Below, one piece after another: positions 34,290-42,388 of a stretch of 64,000 nt of DNA. The position numbers were made by a program, and so were the translations under genes. Within the stretch, counting starts at the first letter, position 1. Each line of letters begins with the position of its first letter. Below the pieces are notes generated by a model that was not told the DNA's origin, did no database searches, and saw only the letters and a list, made by a program, of their open reading frames with translations. The DNA is from Balneola sp. (GTDB lineage: Bacteria; Bacteroidota; Rhodothermia; Balneolales; Balneolaceae), in the NCBI GenBank assembly GCA_002696035.1, contig NZQV01000016.1, positions 146,776 through 210,775 of the forward strand. The letters run 5' to 3'.

Positions 34290-35024
34290 CTATCTTGATA
34301 CTGTTTCAAATGCCCTATTGGTTTTTATGACCAAGTCAATTTTATCTTCTAATTCTTTTTGTGAATAAATAATCTTCCCAAAATGCTTTATTTGAACTTC
34401 AGGATAATTGGAATCTATTTGGGTTGATTGTTTTCTTAAAAAACTCTTCAATTTTTTGCCAACAGTTAACTTGTACTTTTCTGAATAATATAATGTGTTA
34501 ATGAGGCATAGCTGATGATTTGGATTTGGATAAAATGAAATTTCCAACTCTTTTTTTCTTAGAAAATTTAAGAAGTCCTCATTATAGATAAATTCTTTCC
34601 TATTTAAATGATATATAACTGAGGAAAAATTGAAAAACGATGTATTTGGAATGACCTTAAAAAGCTTATAGTCGATTTCGTTTTGGTATTTAAAAGCCCA
34701 TGTATTTTTGGTTTCCCAAAGATCCACGTCCATTTCTCCAATCTTTATTTTGAATCCACCAAAACTATTCTCTCTATATTCATAATTCTCGATAACCTCC
34801 CTAATCCTAGAAATATCTTCAACTACAAAATCTATATCTCGTAGTTCATGGCTATTTAAAAAATAATTCCTTATAACCCCACTAAAAACATATATGTCTA
34901 CTCTCTCTATAGTCTTATTTATGAATGTAGTTAATTCAAAAGGAGTTATTGAAGTTAAATAATGATAGAATGATAACTCCTGATCCTTTATAACTTGTTT
35001 TATTTCAGATAATTTTTTGGCCAC
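34290..35024 (-). CDS. Pol-beta-type nucleotidyltransferase paired with a dGTPase
   Basis: The 244-residue protein has a poly(A)-polymerase/CCA-enzyme-like head: VYVF-type strand YVFSGVIRNYFLN, catalytic RDIDFVVED (D-x-D), and a third carboxylate strand MDVDLWET. The remainder is Lys/Phe-rich and helical, lacking a recognisable RNA-binding domain. Its start lies 20 bp inside the dGTPase gene, so the pair is strictly coupled. Substrate and role are unknown; a defence or toxin function is inferred from the neighbourhood. Confidence 0.7.
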   Translation of the reverse strand: MAKKLSEIKQVIKDQELSFYHYLTSITPFELTTFINKTIERVDIYVFSGVIRNYFLNSHELRDIDFVVEDISRIREVIENYEYRENSFGGFKIKIGEMDVDLWETKNTWAFKYQNEIDYKLFKVIPNTSFFNFSSVIYHLNRKEFIYNEDFLNFLRKKELEISFYPNPNHQLCLINTLYYSEKYKLTVGKKLKSFLRKQSTQIDSNYPEVQIKHFGKIIYSQKELEDKIDLVIKTNRAFETVSR

Positions 35025-36393
35025 TTAATTTTTGGTAATGTTTTAACGCAAATTGATCCGTCATTCCTGTTATAAAATCGACTATAATTCTCAATTTATA
35101 ATAGTCACTAAGTTCTTCAAAATTCTCTAACTCATCATCCCCCTCAATTCCATTTTCTAAAAAAGCAGATAGTTTTATACTCTTTGAAATTAGATTTAGA
35201 GCCCTTCGCTTATAGTGTTTTGATCCTCTAAATAGAAATTGAATGTAGTATTCAAGCAATCCAGTAAGAACGGCATGTCCAGTTAATTCTAAAAACTCTA
35301 TTTCCCTTCTTTTAAAGATATTTTCAAAACAAAATAAGTCTAATGTACCAGCAACATTATTTGAATCATCGTCTAAAAGTTCTGATTTATAAGTTCCTTT
35401 TTCGATTGATTCAATATGCTTTATAAAGTTTTCAACAGTTAAATTAACCAAATAGTCAATCAAACTGATTCTAAGCTTAATAATCTTAGTATTTCTTTTA
35501 TTTATCCCTTTTACCTTGTCAGCATTTCTAAAAAGTTTTTTAAAAAGTGACTGATCTTTTATTTTTTCTTCAAAATATTTTCTAATAAAATTATAGTCAT
35601 AAAGTCTTTTATTATACCCGTCCTCAATATCCATTACATAATAACAGATAGAATCCGCAGCCTCCATAAGAAAAGCTAATGGGTGACGTAAATATTTACC
35701 AGAGATTTCTAGACCACATTCTGAAACAACTTTTTTAAATACTTCTTTTTCAGATTGGAATACTCCAATTTTTTCTGTGTAAAATTTCTCATTAGTTGGC
35801 TTGCCAAAATTTGGGTACTTCAAAAAGGAAGCTAGTGTGTTGCAAGTTAGATTAAGCCCATATGTATCCTGAAGTATTTGAAGTTTCGTAAGGACTCTAA
35901 ATCCCTGAGCATTACCATCAAAGGAAGTGAAGTCTCTCATCTGATCCTCATTTAACTCAAAATCATAAACCTTTTTGCCCTCCTCTTCTCTAAAAAGATT
36001 TGAAAAATATTGACTTATAACTGTTTCTCCAAAGTGTCCAAATGGAGGGTTTCCTATGTCATGTACTAAACATACATTTTTCAATGTAGTTGGAATACTC
36101 CTTATTAAATAATCTTTATCCTGATTAGTTCTTCTTAAAAACTCCTCATTCTCTACAATTCGTATCCCAAGAGAGTACCCTATTGCTAGAACCTCAAGCG
36201 AGTGAGTTAAGCGAGAATGAATGTTATCGTCTGAGGTAAGTGGAAAAACTTGTGTTTTGTCATGCATCCGGCGAGTCGCAGGACTAAAAATCAATCTTCC
36301 AAAATCACTTTCAAATGGATTTCTTGCATCACCAGAATAATCTTTTGATGATGGTCTAAGTCGTTTACTACTTAATAGTTTATTCCAGTCCAT
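35005..36393 (-). CDS. dGTPase-like HD-domain triphosphohydrolase
   Basis: The 462-residue protein has the dNTP triphosphohydrolase signature: FGRLIFSPATRRMHDKTQVF, DNIHSRLTHSLEVLAIG, LVHDIGNPPFGHFGE (HD metal site) and HPLAFLMEAADSICYYVMDIEDG (second metal Asp). The family converts dGTP (or other dNTPs) to deoxynucleoside and triphosphate. dGTPases of this type are known to restrict phages by depleting dNTPs. Its location in a defence island and its overlap with a nucleotidyltransferase gene favour that over housekeeping. A 241-bp AT-rich gap without features separates it from hsdR. Confidence 0.9.
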   Translation of the reverse strand: MDWNKLLSSKRLRPSSKDYSGDARNPFESDFGRLIFSPATRRMHDKTQVFPLTSDDNIHSRLTHSLEVLAIGYSLGIRIVENEEFLRRTNQDKDYLIRSIPTTLKNVCLVHDIGNPPFGHFGETVISQYFSNLFREEEGKKVYDFELNEDQMRDFTSFDGNAQGFRVLTKLQILQDTYGLNLTCNTLASFLKYPNFGKPTNEKFYTEKIGVFQSEKEVFKKVVSECGLEISGKYLRHPLAFLMEAADSICYYVMDIEDGYNKRLYDYNFIRKYFEEKIKDQSLFKKLFRNADKVKGINKRNTKIIKLRISLIDYLVNLTVENFIKHIESIEKGTYKSELLDDDSNNVAGTLDLFCFENIFKRREIEFLELTGHAVLTGLLEYYIQFLFRGSKHYKRRALNLISKSIKLSAFLENGIEGDDELENFEELSDYYKLRIIVDFITGMTDQFALKHYQKLSGQKII

Positions 36394-36634
36394 AATTTAT
36401 TGTTTTTCTTATCTCAAATACTTCTTTTAAATACCCTAATAAAAATCTTTGTGAAGCAATAGAATAAGAAAAAGATTTTATCACTAAAGGCTACAAATAC
36501 TTCAACAAATTTCACATAACCAAATTAAATTACTAGACAATTCATGAGTGTCTATATCAAAACCTGTTTAGTAGATTCATAGCCTAAACTGTTAAAAGTC
36601 ATTTAGACTTCTTAAAGTAGTGAGTCCAAAATTA

Positions 36635-39600
36635 TTATGCTTCTACAAGTTCTTTCGCAATCATTTCAGCCTGCTTCAATACCGTTTCAGTTGCTAATTT
36701 TTGCATATCAGGTGGATAACCAAACTGTCTAAGTGTTCTTTTAACAATGACCTTCAACTTTGCTCTGACACTTTCTCTAATAGTCCAATCAATTGAAGCA
36801 TTTTCTTTGACCCTCTCATAGAGCACAACTGCTAATTCTCTTAGTTTATCTTGCTTCATTACTTCTCGAGCACTTTCATTGTTTGCTACAGCAGTGTAAA
36901 AAGCATATTCAAAATCAGATAACCCCATTTCTTTTGGTTCATTATCCATCTTGATAACTTCTCGAGCATGATTGACTAATTCATCGATAAACTCAGCTGC
37001 CGTTAGAACCTTATTCTGATATCTTTTAATTGAGTCCTCAAGCATCTCCATTAAAGATTTACTCTGAACAAGGTTTTTCTTCATTCTAGCTTTCACCTCA
37101 TCATTAAGTAGTTTTTTTAATACTTCAATGGCAATGTTTTTATGTTCCATTTCCTTTACTTCGAGAAGAAAGTCTTCTGATAACACTGATATTTCAGGCT
37201 TCTTAATACCTGCAGCATCAAAAACATCTACAACTTGGTCGGAAACTAATGCTTGGTCAATTACCTGACGAATAACAGATTCAATTTCTTTATCAGTATT
37301 GCCTCCACCTGTGCTATCGAACTTGACTAAACGAGCTTTTACAGCTTGGAAGAATGCAATTTCATCTTTTGCATCTAATGCCTCTTCATGAGGTAGGGCA
37401 ATTGAGAATGCTTGTGATAATGCTGTTACTTGGTTTACAAATCGTTTTTTCCCGTCTTCTAATCCAAGTATGTGATCTTCAGCCGAAAGAATTAGTGTCA
37501 ATTTTTTAGAAGTTTCTGCATCGAAATAATTTTCGTATGGAAAGCCATGAAACATTTGAGATACTATTTCCAATTTCTCAAGCATCAATTGAACAGCTTC
37601 TTCTTGTGTATGTGCCGGATCACCTTTGCCACCTGCTTCTGAATAAAAGGAAAGAGCCTTCTTTAAGTCTGAAGCAATACCTAAATAGTCAACGACCAGA
37701 CCAGCAGGCTTATCTTTATAAACCCTATTAACTCGAGCTATAGCCTGCATTAAATTATGACCCTTCATAGGCTTATCTATGTACAGCGTATGCATGCTAG
37801 GGGCGTCAAATCCAGTGAGCCACATATCACGAACAATAACCAACCTTAGCTCATCATTTGGATCTTTCATTCTTTCGGCTAACATCTTGCGTTGATCCTT
37901 GGTTGTATGATGCTTAGCCATTTTAGGGCCATCTGAAGAGCTAGCTGTCATAACAACTTTAATCACACCTTTATGTAATTCATCGGAATGCCAGTCAGGT
38001 CGTAATTGAATGATAGCCTCATAAAGCTCTGTTGCTATTCGACGAGACATACTAACAATCATGCCCTTTCCGCCTTCTACGACGTCTCGTTGCTCCCAAT
38101 GCTCTACAATATCTTTCGCTACAGTCTCAGTCCTCTGCTCACTGCCAATAAGGGCTTCTAACTGTGTCCACTTAGCTTTTGCTTTTTGTGATTCAGAAAG
38201 ATCATTGTTGTCAAGTTCTTCATCTACTTCTTCTACAAGCTTTCTTCCCTCATCACTAAGGCGGATTTTTGCCAACCGGCTTTCATAAAATATTTTTACA
38301 GTTGCTCCATCCTCTACTGCTTGCGCTATATCGTAAACATCGATATAATTCCCGAATACTGCTGGTGTATTGACATCAGTTTTTTCAATAGGAGTCCCGG
38401 TAAACCCAAGATAGGTTGCATTTGGTAAAGCATCCCGCATGTATTTTGCAAAGCCATACACTGTTTTTTTACCAATAATGTTTCCTTCTTCATCCTTATC
38501 ATCAATTGTTTTTGCCTTAAAACCATACTGAGTTCTATGTGCTTCATCAGCTATGACAACAATGTTAGAACGATCAGAAAGTTCTTCATAAACATTACCT
38601 TGGTCCGGCTGAAATTTATGGATGGTTGTAAAAACAATCCCGCCAGAAGCTACTTTAAGCAATCCCTTAAGATTTTTCCTAGATTCAGCTTGTTTTGGTT
38701 CTTGTCTTAACAATTGCTTTGAAGAAGCAAAAGTATCAAAAAGCTGATCATCAAGATCATTTCTGTCTGTAATAACAACAATGGTAGGGTTGTCCATTTT
38801 TAAGACAATTTTTCCAGCAAAAAACACCATTGATAATGATTTCCCACTACCCTGAGTATGCCACATAACCCCACCTTTTCGGTCACCGACTGGTTGTTCC
38901 TCGACACCTGCAACACCGTATTCTTGTGGATCTACTTCTACCCTATCATTTGAATTAGATATCAACTCTTGTTTTGATACAAATCCAGAAGCTCTTAAAG
39001 TGGATTTAACAGCTTTATTAACTGCATAGTATTGATGATAGGCAGCAATTTTCTTGACTGTTTCAACCGTAGTTACACCCGTTCCTGGATCTTCTCTTTT
39101 AGACTTCTCAAAAACAGTAAAATATCGAATAAGATCGAGTAAAGTTTCTTTGTTCAGCATTCCTTTAATCAGTGTTTCTAATTGACCTGTTAAAGGTGAT
39201 GCTTCATTTTCTCCGTCAGACGTTTTCCAAGCCATAAACCTAGAAAACCCAGCTGATAAAGAGCCCATTTGAGCTTCTAACCCATCTGATATAACTAATA
39301 GTCCATTATAGGTGAATAGGTTGGGAATAACCGATTTGTAAGTTTGTAATTGTCGGTATGCAGATTTTATAGAAGCCGTATCGCTCACTGCATTTTTTAG
39401 TTCCATTACTACTAAAGGAATACCATTTACGAATATTATGACATCAGGTCGTTTATTCTGATTATCCTCTACAACCGTAAACTGATTTGAAACTATAAAC
39501 TCATTATTCTCAGGATTATCAAAGTCTACAAGCCATACAAGATCACCCCTATCATTTCCATTAATTTGATAACTGACATTAACACCTTCTGTTAAAAAGC

Positions 39601-39871
39601 GGTGAAAATGTTCATTGTTTGTAATTAGTTCAGGAGAGTTACTACGCTTAATCTGTTTAATAGCCTCTTCAATAGCCAGGATTGGAATATCCGGATTCAA
39701 TTTTCGAAGAGCAGAAGACAAACGATCTTCTAAAAGAACATCCTCAAACGACTTCCTTTCAGGGTTTTCACTTTCAGGAGCTACTTCGGGCCCGTATATA
39801 TATTTAAACCCTTGCTCCTCAAGCAAGTTTATAGCCATTAACTCTATATCATTTTCAGTTATTTTACTCAT
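36635..39871 (-). CDS. hsdR: Type I restriction endonuclease, R subunit
   Basis: The 1078-residue protein has the N-terminal PD-(D/E)xK nuclease (RPDVIIFVNGIPLVVMELK), Walker A WHTQGSGKSLSMVFFAGK, DEAH box VVIADEAHRTQYGFK, motif III-like LGFTGTPIEKTD and helicase motif VI region MQAIARVNRVYKDKPAGLVVD. The C-terminal 250 residues form the helical region that binds HsdM. It uses ATP to translocate and cut DNA lacking the cognate methylation. It is the last gene of the leftward operon starting with hsdM, 4 bp after kwaB. Confidence 0.95.
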   Translation of the reverse strand: MSKITENDIELMAINLLEEQGFKYIYGPEVAPESENPERKSFEDVLLEDRLSSALRKLNPDIPILAIEEAIKQIKRSNSPELITNNEHFHRFLTEGVNVSYQINGNDRGDLVWLVDFDNPENNEFIVSNQFTVVEDNQNKRPDVIIFVNGIPLVVMELKNAVSDTASIKSAYRQLQTYKSVIPNLFTYNGLLVISDGLEAQMGSLSAGFSRFMAWKTSDGENEASPLTGQLETLIKGMLNKETLLDLIRYFTVFEKSKREDPGTGVTTVETVKKIAAYHQYYAVNKAVKSTLRASGFVSKQELISNSNDRVEVDPQEYGVAGVEEQPVGDRKGGVMWHTQGSGKSLSMVFFAGKIVLKMDNPTIVVITDRNDLDDQLFDTFASSKQLLRQEPKQAESRKNLKGLLKVASGGIVFTTIHKFQPDQGNVYEELSDRSNIVVIADEAHRTQYGFKAKTIDDKDEEGNIIGKKTVYGFAKYMRDALPNATYLGFTGTPIEKTDVNTPAVFGNYIDVYDIAQAVEDGATVKIFYESRLAKIRLSDEGRKLVEEVDEELDNNDLSESQKAKAKWTQLEALIGSEQRTETVAKDIVEHWEQRDVVEGGKGMIVSMSRRIATELYEAIIQLRPDWHSDELHKGVIKVVMTASSSDGPKMAKHHTTKDQRKMLAERMKDPNDELRLVIVRDMWLTGFDAPSMHTLYIDKPMKGHNLMQAIARVNRVYKDKPAGLVVDYLGIASDLKKALSFYSEAGGKGDPAHTQEEAVQLMLEKLEIVSQMFHGFPYENYFDAETSKKLTLILSAEDHILGLEDGKKRFVNQVTALSQAFSIALPHEEALDAKDEIAFFQAVKARLVKFDSTGGGNTDKEIESVIRQVIDQALVSDQVVDVFDAAGIKKPEISVLSEDFLLEVKEMEHKNIAIEVLKKLLNDEVKARMKKNLVQSKSLMEMLEDSIKRYQNKVLTAAEFIDELVNHAREVIKMDNEPKEMGLSDFEYAFYTAVANNESAREVMKQDKLRELAVVLYERVKENASIDWTIRESVRAKLKVIVKRTLRQFGYPPDMQKLATETVLKQAEMIAKELVEA

Positions 39872-39875
39872 ATCA

Positions 39876-40895
39876 TCATTCTGCTGCTGCTGACATTTCA
39901 GTTACAACAGCATTTTCATCACTTGTTGCTTCCTCTGACTCTTCTTCATTTTCGACTCCATCTTTAGCCAGACTTTCATAGTGGAGCTTTGTTAATTCAG
40001 AGGTTAAAAAATCATCATTAAGTAGTTTGACAAATAAATTCTTGGATACATTTGTATCAAGTGAAAACTGACTATCATCATCTGTATACCTCATCTTTCC
40101 TTTTATTTTGGGGTGCGTTTTAGAAAATGAGATAATCTGGTCATTTGGTATACCTCTTTGAATAACTGGTGAGCCTTTAGCCACTTTTGTTAATTTCCTA
40201 GCAAATGTTACATCGTCAATAAGTTCAGATAAGGCATCAATATTACTTACAATACTTAGTTCTTCTATGGCTTCCAATCCAGCTAATGCCTCTCTCTTAA
40301 TAACGTCATGAAAACCTAAACTTCTCTCAATAGAGGTTAGATCAGTCACAATGATGTCCTCGCCGATTTTTAAAACTTGAAACCTTGGGCTAATCCTGAG
40401 AAGCTGTTCTTTAAACCTTTCAAATCTAGTTTGAGATTTCCAGATTATATACCCTCCTCTACCTAAAACTTCTACTGGCGATAGCTTTTTATACAACGAT
40501 AATTCTTTCTCATCTTTTGCCAGCACAACTATCAAAGAATCAATTTCATCCAGTTGGTATTGATTAAAGGCAAATTCATCTAAGTCATCATTTCCAATTA
40601 CCGAATTGAGATATGCCAATTCATCTGGGAGTTCGAGGTCATATTCGTAAAAACATTTCCCCCTTTCGTCAGCTGTAGATAGAGGAATTACTGAATGATC
40701 ATCTAGATTTATAACACTGTTATGGATTGAATTTGCAAACAATTCGGTAATTTCAGATAAGTTATCTGCTTTAATATTAAGCTTTTTGGGCTCACCCTCC
40801 TCCTTTAAAACTGCATAAATAGCAATTTCCAAGCCATCTAAGTCATCTAAGTCGATTAGTTCTGTTAAAGCTTCATCAAGTTCGTTTTTATTCAT
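39876..40895 (-). CDS. kwaB: Kiwa anti-phage protein KwaB (DUF4868)
   Basis: The 339-residue protein carries the DUF4868 pattern in its C-terminal half: FARKLTKVAKGSPVIQRGIP, HPKIKGKMRYTDDDSQFSLD, LFVKLLNDDFLTSELTKLHY. The N-terminal part (LDGLEIAIYAVLKEEGEPKK) also matches KwaB layout. KwaB binds DNA and works with the membrane protein KwaA in the two-gene Kiwa phage-defence system. It lies 3 bp after kwaA and 4 bp before hsdR, so both defence systems share one transcript. The acidic tail (EEESEEATSDEN) is probably disordered. Confidence 0.85.
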   Translation of the reverse strand: MNKNELDEALTELIDLDDLDGLEIAIYAVLKEEGEPKKLNIKADNLSEITELFANSIHNSVINLDDHSVIPLSTADERGKCFYEYDLELPDELAYLNSVIGNDDLDEFAFNQYQLDEIDSLIVVLAKDEKELSLYKKLSPVEVLGRGGYIIWKSQTRFERFKEQLLRISPRFQVLKIGEDIIVTDLTSIERSLGFHDVIKREALAGLEAIEELSIVSNIDALSELIDDVTFARKLTKVAKGSPVIQRGIPNDQIISFSKTHPKIKGKMRYTDDDSQFSLDTNVSKNLFVKLLNDDFLTSELTKLHYESLAKDGVENEEESEEATSDENAVVTEMSAAAE

Positions 40896-40898
40896 TTT

Positions 40899-41471
40899 CT
40901 AGACCTTATATGCGTAATATATTCTATCATCTAATTTCAGATACTTCACCCTATCATCTAAGTTTAATTGATCTCTTGTTATTAAGATTATTTCACTTCG
41001 AGATTCACCTGATCTGAAATCCCCCGATACTTTAAAAAGCTTGAACCTCAGAATGGCCAGAGTTGGATTTGCGTAGAACAAATCTGTACGTACATAAATT
41101 ATACCAATAACAGTAAGTATAATAATAAATACAGCTTGATACCTAACATCATCAAATTGAAAACAAACAAGTGGAATGATATACGTTGTTAAAAAAGTGA
41201 GGTGTTCATAATCAATATTCTTGATACTAGTAATCTTAAATGATAATTCAGGCGCATCCTTGATTTTATAAGAAAAATCCCAATATGAGAAAGCACCCAG
41301 CATCAATGCAACTAAGCATATCAATGAGATTATGTTATCACCAACAAGTTCGACGAACCCAATAAACTGGCAGTCTGGCCCCCAACAAAAAGGAACTTCT
41401 ACTGTAATTATTATTATCAAAAAGAATAACAGCCAAAGGGATAGTATAAAAAGCCCCGTTTTTCTTAGCAT
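40899..41471 (-). CDS. kwaA: Kiwa anti-phage membrane protein KwaA
   Basis: The 190-residue protein has about four membrane segments (near 7-25, 46-65, 92-105 and 110-127) and a cytoplasmic C-terminal part. The position directly before a DUF4868 gene, the length and the four-helix layout (LSLWLLFFLIIIITV; TYIIPLVCFQF) fit KwaA, which senses phage attachment at the membrane. Membrane-protein sequence alone is weakly diagnostic; the pairing with kwaB carries the call. Confidence 0.78.
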   Translation of the reverse strand: MLRKTGLFILSLWLLFFLIIIITVEVPFCWGPDCQFIGFVELVGDNIISLICLVALMLGAFSYWDFSYKIKDAPELSFKITSIKNIDYEHLTFLTTYIIPLVCFQFDDVRYQAVFIIILTVIGIIYVRTDLFYANPTLAILRFKLFKVSGDFRSGESRSEIILITRDQLNLDDRVKYLKLDDRIYYAYKV

Positions 41472-41512
41472 AAATTATAACCCTGTTCTGGTATAGTGCT
41501 GTAAGCACTAAA

Positions 41513-42364
41513 TTATTTCAATTTCGACAAGTCATTGATTGCAGCTTGCAATACTTGCCAACTTATTTTTGCTGTATGATGATCTGGATTAAATCCAGAA
41601 CTCCACTGCTCATAAGGATGGATGTAGTTTCTAAAATCTCTTAACGCATGGCTAAATTTCTTAACGTCTAGACCAATAAATCCAACTTCACAAGCAACAT
41701 CAATAAAACTTGCTAATGACCATTCATGAAATGGGTGAACCTTACCTGCTTTATTCTTTGGACTAGCTTTTGCTTGATTAAATAAAGCAGGATTATTTGA
41801 TGCTACCCCTAGCAAAATTCCTTCTAGTGATGAACCACATAAGAATAGGATTGATAACGCTGTTTTAGATCGTATGCCTTTTCGAATTTCAGTTATGCGC
41901 CCATTAATTATTTCAACCAACGCATCATCTAAGCCTAATTCGTGGACAGGTAATATTTCAAAGTCTTTGTCCAAAAACTCTTCTTCAGTCATATCTTTTG
42001 AGGTTGAAGACAGCTCCTTACCCAAGAGACTATTAGAAATACCCTGAACCTTTTCCACACACATTTCTAATTTCTTTGTTGTCTTCGCATCATTTAGAAT
42101 TTGGTAGGCCTCCCAGTGTTGTATTAAGGCATCAAGAGTTTTTCCAACTATTTTATCGTTCTCTATCTCCAAAAATGCTTTGAAGCGTTTTCCTTTAGAA
42201 CCTCCATATATGTGATACTTATCTTGGTCAATATTTACTCCTGCTACTGATGACATAAACTGACTGAAGCTGGCATTAGAAAAATCCAGAACATACCCAG
42301 CCCCCTCAACAGATTCTACAAACTTTTGAATATATGGTATATCTGTGTGTTTTAGGTTGGCCAT
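41513..42364 (-). CDS. HEPN-like protein inside the type I R-M operon
   Basis: I do not recognise a named family for this 283-residue soluble protein. The last 100 residues hold a helical core with FSHALRDFRNYIHPYEQW, where R-x6-H resembles the catalytic motif of HEPN ribonucleases. An earlier helix TALSILFLCGSSLEGILLGV would be the HEPN partner helix. The N-terminal domain (YVLDFSNASFSQFM, HIYGGSKGKRFKAFL) is separate. Genes of this kind are often found between hsd genes; an abortive-infection role is inferred, not shown. It is 24 bp after hsdM and 41 bp before kwaA. Confidence 0.6.
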   Translation of the reverse strand: MANLKHTDIPYIQKFVESVEGAGYVLDFSNASFSQFMSSVAGVNIDQDKYHIYGGSKGKRFKAFLEIENDKIVGKTLDALIQHWEAYQILNDAKTTKKLEMCVEKVQGISNSLLGKELSSTSKDMTEEEFLDKDFEILPVHELGLDDALVEIINGRITEIRKGIRSKTALSILFLCGSSLEGILLGVASNNPALFNQAKASPKNKAGKVHPFHEWSLASFIDVACEVGFIGLDVKKFSHALRDFRNYIHPYEQWSSGFNPDHHTAKISWQVLQAAINDLSKLK

Positions 42365-42388
42365 TTTAAATATTAATCATTCTCGTAA

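Noticed and set aside
34290..35024. CD-NTase of a CBASS system for the QueC-like operon
   Set aside because: The motif order (S-G-x-x-R-N and RDIDF) is that of poly(A)/CCA-type enzymes, and the gene is 11 kb away on the opposite strand, coupled to a dGTPase.
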